A DNA stretch of 64,000 nucleotides from Quillaja saponaria (taxonomy: Eukaryota; Streptophyta; Magnoliopsida; Fabales; Quillajaceae): NCBI GenBank assembly GCA_029379385.1, contig CM055615.1, positions 1,550,001-1,614,000 on the forward strand, given 5' to 3'. The translations under genes and the position numbers were made by a program. The notes below the pieces were generated by a model, which did no database searches, was not told the origin of the DNA, and saw nothing but the letters and a program-made list of their open reading frames with translations. Each line of letters begins with the position of its first letter. Position 1 is the stretch's first letter. This document shows positions 12,526-23,569 of the stretch, piece by piece.

Positions 12526-12722
12526 AGTGCAAAAGTCAGATTGATTATAAGTCATATTGCATAAGTCAGATTGTTATAAGTCAGATATGTGTTTGGTATA
12601 GAAATTATAAATAAGTCAATTTTGTGTATGGTACACAGATTGCATAAGTCAGTTTGGATATATAATTATTATTAAGGACATGCATAATAGTGTGTTTGGT
12701 TTACAGATTGTATAAGTCAGTT
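12526..12722. repeat. Subterminal AAGTCA repeats of the PIF element
   Basis: Within 200 bp of the left end the hexamer AAGTCA occurs seven times, mostly as ATAAGTCAG. Three of these sit in a larger unit reading roughly GTTTGGTA, ACAGATTG, CATAAGTCAG. Clustered short repeats next to a terminal inverted repeat are candidate binding sites for the element's transposase or its Myb-like partner. The function is inferred from position. Confidence 0.75.
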
Positions 12723-12864
12723 TCATAACAAATTATTTTATTTAATTTTTAAAATTTTAAAATACTATATTGGTCAATAATATCAGTACAATAATAAACT
12801 TATTATATATTACATAGCATTGTATAATTTAATCAAATACATAAAAGTAAAATAGTTTATTTTT

Positions 12865-14257
12865 TTAACCACGATAGTTAGTAATAAGCAAATCTCTAAT
12901 ATTATCACGCACGAGTTCCATATTAGAATTTGGCGGAGCTCTCAAGTCTTCAGGTATCTCCGTAACACCAAAATTTTGTTCCTCCAGATATTTTTCATCC
13001 ACATGGGGTGGTAAAAGATTAACATCAGAATCATATTCAACAAATATCGGATCACCAGTTGAAAACCTTCTAATATAATTATGCACAGCCATAGTTGCAA
13101 TAACAATTTCCCTTTGAATTTGAAACTCATAAGTCGACATGTTGTTCAAAATTGCGAACCTGGCTTTCCATATCCCAAGAGTTCTCTCTATGGCAACCCT
13201 AAGGCTTGAATGATAATAGTTGAATATTTCATTGTTTGATTTAGGCACATCACGGGTATTTCTAAAGTGAGGAATGTGATAACGCTCTTGTTTATACGGT
13301 CCTAGGTATCCACGAGACATTGAATATCCAGCATCAACAACATAATATTTTTCTTCATTCAGAATAAAAATTATGTATGAGAATTATGAACCAATAAGTA
13401 ATCAATGCAAATAAAAATATAACATAAAAGTATTTATTACCTGAAGGAGGATGTGGGAATTTAAGGCATTGATCATTTAGAGTTTCATTCAAAATTCTGC
13501 TATCATGAGTGTTGCCTTCCCAACCAGCACATGCAAACGTGGATGTCAAGTTGAAATCACAAACAGCAAGAACATTTTGGGTTGGATAACCCTTCCTTCC
13601 AATAAATGCTATATAAGATTTAGGATCTGGATAGCATGTAACATGTGTTCTATCAATAGCACATATACAATCCTTAAAGTAAGAAAAATATCTCACATCC
13701 TGACTAATTTGTTCATTTACATTTTCAAATGTGTTGTCTAATGGTTTGATTATATCCATAGATAATCCTAACACACTTAATCTTACTTTAGATAATAACC
13801 TGCCTATAGTTTCCCCTGAATGTTGAAATCTCTCCTGAATAGCTCTATTAGACCAATTTTGACCTATATGTGTCAAAAACATACCCACCATCTCATAAAT
13901 ATTGGTGTTTTTGGTTGGTTTTAATCCACAATGTTGTCGCAACAAATTACAGAAACCATGAAAACAAGGTTTAGTCATCCTAAAATTTTCATGTATTCTT
14001 GTGTCATTACCTTCCATCAATTCCTTAATCCACATCCAACCAGTGAATTGTGATGTCCTGCATGGAACTTTGTAGAGGTGATTTTGTGCATATATCCCAC
14101 ATTGAATAGCAACAGCCCCCATGACCAAATTACGACGTCGTCGTCATTGTAAATATGCTTGCATTTGTGTATCATATTGAGTTTGTATGTTTTGTTCATC
14201 AATGTCACTTTTCTCTTCATCTTCAGAATGATTAGTATGTTCACTAGATGAAACCAT
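12865..14257 (-). pseudogene. PIF/Harbinger DDE transposase (one nonsense codon)
   Basis: Exons 14257-13441 and 13352-12865 join across an 88-bp GT-AG intron (donor after HPPSG, acceptor before KYYVVDAGY) to 434 codons, the normal length for plant PIF (ALP1/HARBI1-like, DDE_4) transposases. The catalytic triad is visible: D in CICAIDRTHV, D in CAGWEGNTHDSRIL and E in AIERTLGIWKARF. The family box IQERFQHSGETIGRLL lies upstream. The reading frame from the natural ATG at 14257 is acidic (MVSSSEHTNHSEDEE) and is cut after about 37 residues by a TGA within a run of CGA codons, consistent with decay of a methylated CpG. Downstream ATGs could yield a shortened protein that keeps the whole catalytic core. 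Confidence 0.92.
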
Positions 14258-14529
14258 TCCTAACAAGCATAGAATCAAATGTCATTAGACAAATTAATTA
14301 ACAAGCATACAACTCCATAACCAAATTAGTTAATAACAGTAAACTAATCAAATTATAAGTATCATAATATAATGTTGTAATTCTCATACCAAAATATCAA
14401 GTAATTTATAAATTGTACCAAACATAACTAGTAAAATTGTTCAACCAAAATACCTAATTTTTTCTTAAAACATTAAATATCAAAAACAGATCTAAGATTT
14501 CCCATTGCCCTAAATCCACCACCTCCAAA

Positions 14530-15535
14530 TTTACAGACCTCCCTTTCCAACCACTATAGTTTCAACTCATCTGTTGGCATTGCCATGAACACCTCACGAT
14601 TTATTGATTTTCTAAACAAATCAACACACTTGAACTAAAACTCTTCACCTAAATTAATATTAGGTAGAGTGTTCATGACATCCATACATTGTTGGAAAGT
14701 AATTGTCTTCATATTTGGAGGCATAAAAGGAGATGGAAGAGGGACAGGTGAAGATAACTCAGATGACAATATATCTACCATTCTATCAAGGGTGTCATTC
14801 ATCCTAGATGCAGTTGTTCTCTTTAATCTTTTTTTTTACTTTTCCTTTTCTAGTAGAAGCAGGTGCATATGTTGTAGGGCTCCCAGTGTTACTAGGTTGG
14901 GTACTATGTGGACAGGATAATGGAGTGCCGGTATTAATTGCATTTACTTCATCATCACAATCCAAATTATCTCCCGAACTCTCTGATGTATGGATTGTTC
15001 CATCTGGTAAATGACCGCTTGAAGGGCCCCAATGAAACTGACCAGTGGCAGTGCGGCCAACAAATAAAAACTCTATCTCCTTCCGATATAGTAATGTCTT
15101 TCCCTTAAACTTAGCAATTTCAGGATTCTCCTACATTTAAAATTATTAACAATGTGACCAATCAATGAATTATAATCATAGAAAACAAAATTACCTTAAA
15201 ATAAAAAATAAGAATCATACCGCTATTTTCTTCTCCCACCATTCTTCACTAGCAATAATAGTTCCTTTCTCCTTACTCCACCCCACACCTGTCTCTTTGA
15301 CTAAAATCTTAAACCATGCTTGCCAATCTTTCTTCAAAACATCCCATCTAGTTTTAATTTGTTTCACCGTATAATTATTTCTAGTTTCGAGGTTAAAGAT
15401 TCCTTGAATTTTTTACCATCCTTTCCCCTTAAAAGAAGCACCAGCTTTTCCTCCTTGTTTTGTCTCAACAATACATACGTCAAGAAAAACCTTAGTATGT
15501 TCAGCAGACCATTGAGCTTTTGATTCGGACATCAT
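14530..15535 (-). pseudogene. PIF ORF1, Myb/SANT-like protein, degraded
   Basis: The minus-strand frame begins MMSESKAQWSAEHTKVFLDV and contains the aromatic-spaced Myb/SANT-like (Myb_DNA-bind_3) pattern: W in QWSAEH, then TRWDVLKKDWQAWFKIL and EEWWEKKIA. A 90-bp intron (15220-15131) has GT-AG ends. Exon 2 begins ENPEIAKFKGKTLLYRKEIEF and has a Ser/Thr/Pro-rich middle and a basic KGKVKKK stretch. Damage includes a TAA in place of a codon in KGKGW*KIQ (about 15410), a frame slip in an A-run near 14830-14840, and stops near 14640 and 14535. In PIF/Harbinger elements this protein helps the transposase bind DNA and enter the nucleus. It sits upstream of the transposase in the same orientation, as expected. 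Confidence 0.85.
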
Positions 15536-15827
15536 AATCTCAAAATATAAATCAAAACAATATACTAAGATTAATTATAGAAAATCTATAAAAAAGAAAG
15601 GAGATATGGGGAATCAAAAACATAAGACAGAAAAAATATAAACAAAATATGCATACACAGACACAAAGGATTTGTAGTACCAGCTATTCTCTCCAAACCC
15701 AATTAGTAGACTATAATATATATAGCCTTCTAAGTATGAAATACTAACTTTACCAAAAAAAAAAAAAAAAAAAAAAACACTAACTTTACTATAAAAAAAG
15801 TATGAAGCAAAGATCAAGATTTACAGG

Positions 15828-15861
<34 letters not shown>

Positions 15862-16495
15862 AAACATATCAAATTAGTAAACAAATACAAAGACCCACTT
15901 GTAAGAGATTAAGAACTTGAACAAAGCAGTAGTTTATTAAGAGGAAAATAGAAAAAGATTCACACCTGAAGGAAGTAAAATGTGATTGGGTTGCTCTGTT
16001 CTTTCAAGTATAAGCCATGGCTACTGCTGATATGATACTTTTTGTTCTTGCTTCACCCACCCACTCGTTTTTCAAAAGCTAATAGTAGCAAAAACCAAAC
16101 CCATCAGGAAGAGCAAAGGCTAAGAAAAGGCAGAGGAGATAAAAAAAATGTGAGGTATGGGACAGATATGACTTCTTAACGCCAGAGAGTTATGAACACA
16201 CCTACTTTATCAGAGTTGGTTTTATGAAAAGCTAAGGACTTTGATTTAACAGGTAGGATAAATTGTAATTGTGTTAAAAAATTAAGGGCAAATGAGACAT
16301 TTCCTATTTTTATACAATTGACAAATCCAAAAGCCACCCAATATCTACTTTTACAGATAAGGCAGTTTTCACCAGGTTCTTCCGTTTCTGTTTTGATCTA
16401 ATTGGAATTTTTTGGGTGCTAGACACCCCCAATCTGCCGATTAGGCTTCCAAACGCCAAAAGCTAATCTAAAACACTACACCAGACAGGGCCTCA

Positions 16496-18698
16496 ATCGT
16501 AACGTCAATTGAGAATTTAGCAAATTTCAACTTTATTTTTTATTTTAACTAATGATAATCTCCACCTGGAGACACACAACAAAATTATCAGTTATTGCCA
16601 TAGAGTATCATATCATACACATCAGCATTTAATAGTTCCCAAAATACAGACTTGAAAATGACAATATATGTAAAAAAAACAATTGAAATTATACAAAATT
16701 TCCCTTCAATTTTCAATGAGATAAAATAAAATAATTAGTAGTATCCTTACAAAATATAAGTAAAACAGAAAAGAAATAAACATTTTGGTCTAACCCAACA
16801 AATTTTCTTGACCACTGATGACTAAACGAATTAGGAAACTACAAAATAAACATTTTGGTTAAACCCAACAAACTTCACCTTGACTCAGTAAATCTTTCTA
16901 ATTGATGTTTAATATTCAAAAATTTTTACTTTTGTATTCTTCAAAACATGTACAATACATCATCAATCTACCATCAATAATGAATATATCAAAACTTCAC
17001 ATAAGCCTCACTCATTGAGAATCATCACTTCATCGAGTCTCTACATGCTCATATTGAACAACACCATAATATACCTCGATAACAACAATATATATGTATG
17101 TAACCATCTTCTTAACTCCATCTCACATGTCACCATTGATGAGTCTTTCTACATCGTCTCATCATTGAATTAAGTTTGTACAACAAAAACTACAACTACT
17201 CCTAAACAAAAAACTTCCTTCATCATTGGTTTTGCTCAATCTTTACTACCATATCATCTTAAGATCAAATCACAGTAGCACATAAGGAGATTCACACTTA
17301 ACTCGTGGTTATATTATAAAATTCTACATATCTACGGTATGAAACTCCACCTACAAAACTTCAACTTTGTGTTCCAAGTACACCATCTCTTGGTGAGATA
17401 GCCACACAAAATTATCAAACTTGAGCTTCTATAAAACTTCCACTTTGGTGTGCTATCTACACCCATCTCTTGGTGTGATGGCAATACTCAAAAGTATAAA
17501 ACTTCAAATTACACAAAAGTATAGAACTTCATCTTCTAAAAAACTACAAAACTAATTCAACTTCCATCTTTTACACATACAGGCAAAACCAAACTTTTTT
17601 CTTCTTCTCTTCTTTCTACATAAACTTAACCACCACCACTTCTTTTTCTTCAATCCCTTTGTAGTTTTATAATAGTTTTACCATCACCAAATTTCTCTTA
17701 TCATTCATATCCCAATTGAATCTGGCTCTGATACAACTTGTTGGGAATTACACAAAATGCTCTTTCAATCTTTAATGAGATATAGTAAAAATATATAACA
17801 AATGATATTCTTACAAAATATAAGTAAAAATAACAAGAATAAAATTAACACATGACATATTTAACATGGTTCGGCCTTTTCACTACATCCATGGATGAGA
17901 AAAGATAAATTATATTATTACGAGAAATATTACATAAAATAAGTAACATCTACACATAATATTTTCATCACTATCAATATACCTCTACCAATCTCTCTTA
18001 CTCCCCTCCTCAGATGAAGTCTCTCAAATATTAGATCTCTCTTTATCTCATAGCTATAACTTTTACAAGCCTATATATTTATACTATATAAGACTTACCC
18101 AACAAGTAAATTTTTTCTCCATTTTATTGAAACCCTACAATCATCTAATTAGATTTAGTGCTTATCTACCAAGTTGTAAACCTAATTAGAAAATCACAAT
18201 TTCCAGCTCCTTGTTCATGAAAGCTAGAGCTTTAAGAATTAGGGACCATGGGGATAAATATGTCCGACATAATTCTCAACAAGTTGTATAGAGGCCGAAG
18301 CATGATTCTAAAACTCTACTACATGTTTTATGTCTGACTGTTAAGTTTCATTGTTTGCTTGGAGATTGGGCATTATAAATTCTATATATATTTATGGCAC
18401 TATGACCAAATTTGTAGTGCAAGATGATAAGTTTTATTACTGATCCAGTCCTAATGCACTTCTTTGTATAATTTATGAACATTCACCATTCAAAATTCAG
18501 TGGTAGGTGAATCAATGAGTCTAGCTCTTTAATCATTATAACAAACACGAACAAAAGAGTAGTAGTTTGTAAGTTTGTGATGTCAAATGGAGAACTAAAT
18601 GAAATAAGTTAAAAAGGAAAGAAACATGTTATTATTATTTTTATTTGGTATATAAAAAAAAAAAGGGCACTTACCTATTATTGGTAGAAACATGTTAC
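16496..18698 (-). mobile_element. Degenerate non-autonomous LTR element
   Basis: One LTR-like block is clear at 17739-18281: it starts TGTTGGGAATT and ends AATTCTCAACA, giving TG...CA ends. On the minus strand its end is followed by TTGTATCAGAGCC (17723-17736), one change from the initiator-Met tRNA primer-binding site TGGTATCAGAGCC, so the element lies on the minus strand. A diverged copy of about 110 bp of the LTR's left part is seen at about 16683-16790. The roughly 950 bp between is AT-rich, with repeated phrases such as CATCTCTTGGTG and no gag or pol. This fits a TRIM- or LARD-like relic; the limits are approximate. Confidence 0.6.
17739..18281 (-). repeat. LTR with flanking primer-binding-site-like sequences
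   Basis: A 543-bp block with matching short inverted ends. The bases just outside both ends are also complementary: ATACAACT on the left and AGTTGTAT on the right, so the inverted similarity spans about 19 bp. The left flank is a good initiator-Met tRNA primer-binding site read on the minus strand; the right flank (AGTTGTATAGAGGCC) is a poorer copy read on the plus strand. Confidence 0.6.
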
Positions 18699-18701
18699 TT
18701 A

Positions 18702-18988
18702 GGCTGAGTTTGATAATGTTTTTAAGAGGGTGCTGTAACTTTTAAAAGTTTAAAAGTGAGAACACCTAAAATTGTTTGGTTAATCTTTTTTTGTTTATTT
18801 TTGTCATTTTATACAATCATAGTAGCTTATGATTTGTCTACCAAACACCCTATTCATTATTTGTACTATCCACATCAATTTTTATAATAAGAAAAAATAA
18901 CCAAATATGATTGTTGTGATAGCTATTTTTTTTATAGCATAAAAATTACAACAATTTTTTAAAAGTCACAACATTACCAAATTTAGCC
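18702..18988. mobile_element. Tourist-like MITE
   Basis: A 287-bp element. Left end GGCTGAGTTTGATAATGTT; right end complementary to GGCTAAATTTGGTAATGTT. TTA flanks both sides (18699-18701 and 18989-18991), matching the TWA target duplication of PIF/Harbinger-derived Tourist MITEs. The interior is AT-rich and non-coding. A relative with the same end sequence lies at 57380-57821. Confidence 0.82.
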
Positions 18989-18991
18989 TTA

Positions 18992-20366
18992 ATCTACTAA
19001 TTTATAATTTACATAGAAAAGAATTCTAGCCATAAAATTTTAAAGATGATTTCTTTTTTTATTTTAGAAATAAACTAAGAGAGAATTGTTGGAATATAAT
19101 AAGAGAATTTTACGTAAAAACTTACTTCATAAATTGTCAAACCAAGACAAATGCACCCATTGCCCACTGTATGTAAGAAAAACCAAAAATAGAAACAAAT
19201 AGATTTGAGCTTTGGTTCATTATGGAAATAAATATTGGGCTTCATTGCAAGCCCAATAAATAATCAAAAAGAAAAGAGATCCGATCGGAGGAAAAAGAAC
19301 AAAATTTGGGCTTGACAGTTCAGCCCATATTTCTAATAATTAATAACAACGAGTCAACGACAAAAAAGTGGGTTGGTTGAAACAAAACCGTTCCAAACAA
19401 ATAAATGCAAAATATATACTTCACTATTCTCTTTACTTATTATTTGAATCTATGGAGAGGAGATTTTTTATAATGGTTATAGCTAACAAAGAAAAAAAAA
19501 TAAAGAAAAAAGAGTGAAGTAAAATCATAAATCTTATCAAATAATAATATCTTTATAATATGTTGTAGGTTTACAAAATATAATTGATTTACTAAGAAAA
19601 AAGAATTAAAATATGTAAAAGGGCATTTTTTTTGTTTTATTTTTATTTTCGCTTATTGAAGGTTAATTGATCTTAAGCTTTAGTAGAAGTGTGTAACCGG
19701 GTAGAGGTAAAATGTCACCGACCAATTCAAGTGACTAATCTTCCTCACTTTGAAAGTTGGACAACCTAGTGATCAAAATTTTCTTATGGTATAGAAGTCA
19801 GAATGGATTGCAATTTATATTAACAAATAAATAAATTAAAGATGTTTAGTATTACAAAAAAAAATTAAAAAATGAAAATATTGATGAATATTTAAGAAAA
19901 TATAAAATCTATTATTTACATAGTAAAATTTATATTGAAACTTCATATTTACATATAAAAATAAATATTAAAATATAGCATCAAATGATCAAGTTAAATC
20001 GAATTAAAAAATCATAATCCAATCTCTAAATCTAACCCAAAATAAAAAACAGAAAGTCACCTAATATAATTTATTTTAATGGATTATTCGAATTCGAATA
20101 GATTCAGCCGGATTTGACGAATTCGCAATAATTTTTTTTCACACCCCTAAGTATTTTGGTTTGGTCGGAGGGATTTGGAGAGAAAGAAAGGGATGAGATT
20201 GTTAATGTTTCATGCACACTTTTTTTTTTTTTCACAACTTTCAAACACGTTGATAAGTTTAATTAAACCGGAAAACCAAATGAGAAAGCAGGCGTAAAAC
20301 TCAAGGCGGCAGGGTTTCGCGAAAGAGAAAGACATAGTCTGTGACTCTGAGTGTGAGATTTTTGTG
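18992..20366. other. Upstream region of RPN8 with GGGCTT/AGCCCA cluster
   Basis: No gene seen. Four copies of the site II-like motif (TTGGGCTT or its complement) occur at 19235-19256 and 19306-19328. The rest is AT-rich. The last 100 bases before the RPN8 ATG are more GC-rich and read as a 5' leader. Confidence 0.5.
19235..19328. promoter_or_regulatory. Cluster of site II-like TGGGCY motifs
   Basis: TTGGGCTT at 19235-19242, AAGCCCAA at 19249-19256, TTGGGCTT at 19306-19313 and AGCCCAT at 19322-19328. Site II (TGGGCY) elements are bound by TCP factors and are common in promoters of plant housekeeping genes such as ribosomal and proteasome genes. The first pair forms a perfect 8-bp inverted repeat around a 6-base loop. 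The cluster is about 1.04-1.13 kb from the RPN8 ATG, further than usual, so the link is inferred. A long 5' UTR, an unseen 5' intron or another transcript could explain it. Confidence 0.4.
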
Positions 20367-23300
20367 ATGGACGTGATAAAATCCCAGCAAATCTCGTTGA
20401 GGCCAATCGAGAAGGTCATCGTACATCCGCTAGTTCTTCTCAGCATCGTCGATAACTACAACCGAGTTGCTAAGGATACTAGGAAGCGAGTTGTCGGAGT
20501 ATTGCTCGGTAGCTCCTTCAAGGGTACTGTTGATGTCTCCAACAGCTATGCAGGTGAGCTCTCATTTCTTCAATTTCTTGCCTTGATAGAAGAAGGAAAA
20601 GTATTGGAGATTGTGAGATTTTTTTGTTTTTCTGTGTTTTCTCAACTACAAAACAGGAGGATTAGGGTTTAGTTCTTGTTCCTATACTTCTTTCCATTTG
20701 GAAAGAAGAGATTGATTGGTCAGTAGTAGTTACATATTCACTTGTCTCTGTTGAATCTGAATCTCAATTTGGCTGATACCCAGATCTAAGAGATACTGAT
20801 TATCTTGAAAATTTTAATTTCAGTGCCTTTTGAAGAAGACGACAAGGACCCAAGCATATGGTTCCTTGACCACAATTACCATGAATCAATGTATTCAATG
20901 TTCAAGAGAATAAATGGTATCTCTTGCTTCAGTATTTTGTAACTTAATAGTTCTTCCCGGAGGCATTCTTATCAATCTATGCATTTTTAAATTTTCAGCT
21001 AAGGAACATGTCTTGGGATGGTATAGTACGGGTCCAAAGCTACGAGAAAACGATCTAGATATTCACAGATTATTCCACAAGTAAGCTCTTTTTTTGTTTC
21101 TGCTCATTTTCAAAGAATATATGAGAAAAGAAGTAGATTTGTTATATCTTCCAATAACATAAGAATCTCCTCACTTGCATGATAATTTGTGTTCTTTTTT
21201 CTATTTTATATTAGCCGTTCTATCGTCATGTTCGATATGTAGCCGGTAGAAAGTTTTTGTTTTTCCAATAAAATTTTGATGGTCCCATTTAGGCACTAAT
21301 GTGATACTTTCTAATTAGAGTATTGTATGAGCAACACTGTTACTTTTGTCTTGGACCTTTGAAGCTCAGTTTTGTGATTAAGTTCTTTGTTATCTTGTAG
21401 CTATGTCCCAAATCCTGTCTTGGTCATTATTGATGTTCAGCCTAAGGAGCTGGGAATACCCACCAAGGCTTACTATGATGTTGAAGAGGTTAAGGAGGTA
21501 ACATCAAATTGTATTCTCTTATCATGCTGCTGTCTCTCAATGGATTTTTCCTTAATATAGAGACTATCTATGTCTTCCGTAACTAAAAAAATGAGAAAGG
21601 GATAGAACACATTCAATCTCTCCTCAATGGTTTGACTAATGATTGCTTATGTAACAGAATGCTACACAGAAAAGCCAGAAAGTTTTTGTTCACGTGCCTT
21701 CAGAAATTGCTGCTCATGAAGTGGAGGAAATCGGTATGCTATGGCGCCTATTCTTAATTCAGAATTGCATTTGGAGGTTGAATTGATATATCATTCTTAT
21801 TATACATGAATATTGTTCTATTGTACCACAAACAGGAGTGGAACACTTGTTGAGGGATGTGAAAGATACAACCATTAGTACACTTGCAACTGAGGTTCCT
21901 CCACCACCCGTTACCCTGTTTTTCTTTCTTTCTCTATCACCAATATCCCACTGTTACTGCTTTTATACTGTTAAAATTTTCAAGTGAAACAGAATTTGAA
22001 ATACACAATTACCTACATTATTCAGGTCTCTGGAAAACTTACAGCCTTAAAGGGCTTAGATGCAAGATTACGAGAGATACATGGTTACCTTGATCTTGTT
22101 GTAGATGGGAAGCTTCCCTTAAATCATGAGATACTTTACCATTTGCAGGTATATATTGAATGACTTGAGTTTCTCATTGACTTCATTCTTTATCCTTTTT
22201 CTTTTATTATGTAGCTACCCAGTTTGTTATATTGTTTTTCCTGCTTATTGCTGTGCTGCCTTATTTTCTTTCAAAGAATGTAGGTTTTTCCATCCTCCCC
22301 CTTTCTGATTGTATCATCGGCTACTTTTCAAACTAACAATTAGACTTGGTGTATCTCAAGTCTTGTTGGGTTGGGATAATGTAATAATTTTGGCTATGAT
22401 ATTACAAAATGTGGATTCATACTTGTTATTTTGGAGGGATATCAGGGAAACATATATAACCTTTATGCCATTTTAAGATCTGTAGATTCTGTAGAGATGT
22501 CTCATTGTGGAGGGATATATTTCACCTTTGTAGTTACTCCCAAGGAGTATAATGTCTGACTATTTTGTCCAATATTCAATAAGGATTTTGTATTTGATAT
22601 TATTCAACTTCATTGTATGATGATCATGAATCAAATTAGCATTTGTTTTCCTTCACTTTTCTTTTCTTCAGACGTGTCAATAATAGGATTATTAGATGTA
22701 ATGCTTTTTGCAGTTTAGTTGTTGAATTTGTCATTTTTTACATCTGGCATTTGGTCAGGCTAAAATCTAAATTACTTTTGGTGATTGCTTGCCTTACTGA
22801 GAAAGAATTATATGTTCCAAAATAATAATAATTGGCGTATGCCTTTGAAGATGTAAGGTCTGTCTGTAAAAAGGCGGGCCTGTGAAGTAGTCATTATATG
22901 TTCCAAAATAATAATTGGTGTACGCCTTTGTAGATGTAAGGTCTTAAAAAACTATGAATTATTGACAATGTGTCATGACTTGTCAAGTAGTCATTGGTCG
23001 GGAGTTTAAATATTTACTGTAAATGACATTATACAAGTCAATGACTTAAATGAATCAAGGAAAGCTACAGTGCACCGTACCCTAGAGAAATCTCTAGATG
23101 TATATGGTTTGTCATAAAGTGGCAAACTATTATTTGACTGTATCAACAATTGCAGGATGTGTTCAACCTGCTTCCAAATCTTAATGTGATGGAGTTAGTG
23201 AAGGGGTTTGCAGGTAATACAAACCAAATATATTCATATCTTAAACTCCTCTCAAGTTTGAAGATCACTCTGTTCTCTGTATGATAATTTATCATTTTCT

Positions 23301-23569
23301 TTTGAGCAGTAAAAACAAATGATATGATGTTGGTCATCTATCTTTCCTCTCTTATCCGAAGTGTCATTGCTCTTCACAACTTGATCAACAATAAGGTGAT
23401 ACCCGCTTCTTATGATGCAAGCAGATATATTGTCCAACTTATTAGCCATGATATCTATAGAGTATAGATCATTTGTCAAATTGCATATTTGTTTCAGATG
23501 CTAAACAAAGAACATGAGAAAGCCGAAGATTCAACGCCAGCTACAGTCCCTGCTGTTAGTGGAAGCTGA
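20367..23569 (+). CDS. RPN8: 26S proteasome non-ATPase subunit 7 (RPN8, MPN protein)
   Basis: Lid subunit of the 19S regulatory particle of the 26S proteasome; it pairs with RPN11 to form the deubiquitinating MPN dimer. Ten exons: 20367-20553, 20824-20916, 20999-21080, 21401-21497, 21658-21733, 21836-21894, 22026-22148, 23156-23213, 23310-23395 and 23498-23569. All junctions fit GT-AG, and the joined frame is 310 aa, the plant RPN8 length. The MPN domain covers about residues 12-140 ([26 protein letters not shown]). The zinc-binding JAMM His-x-His is absent: GWYSTGPKL stands where active MPN+ enzymes have GWYHSHP, as expected for catalytically inactive RPN8. Strongly conserved blocks are [35 protein letters not shown] and [20 protein letters not shown] 20367 is chosen because [10 protein letters not shown] matches the family start. 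Intron 7 is about 1 kb. The gene appears intact. Confidence 0.97.
22805..22950 (+). repeat. Short tandem duplication within RPN8 intron 7
   Basis: A phrase of about 55 bp starting TTATATGTTCCAAAATAATA and running to GATGTAAGGTCT occurs twice, about 88 bp apart, with a few substitutions. It lies wholly inside the seventh intron and does not touch splice sites. Confidence 0.8.

Larger units (their letters stand above)
12507..16492 (-). mobile_element. PIF/Harbinger DNA transposon, near full length, inactive
   Basis: A 3.99-kb element bounded by imperfect inverted ends: GGGCCCGTTTGGTAT at 12507, and at 16492 the complement of GGCCCTGTCTGGTGT. TCA flanks both sides (12504-12506 and 16493-16495), a 3-bp target duplication of the size expected for this superfamily, although TWA is the usual motif. 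It carries both genes typical of PIF elements on the minus strand: a Myb/SANT-like ORF1 (15535 to about 14530) and a DDE transposase (14257 to 12865). Both genes are damaged, so it is probably non-autonomous now but could still be mobilised. Subterminal repeats at the left end are described separately. Confidence 0.88.
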
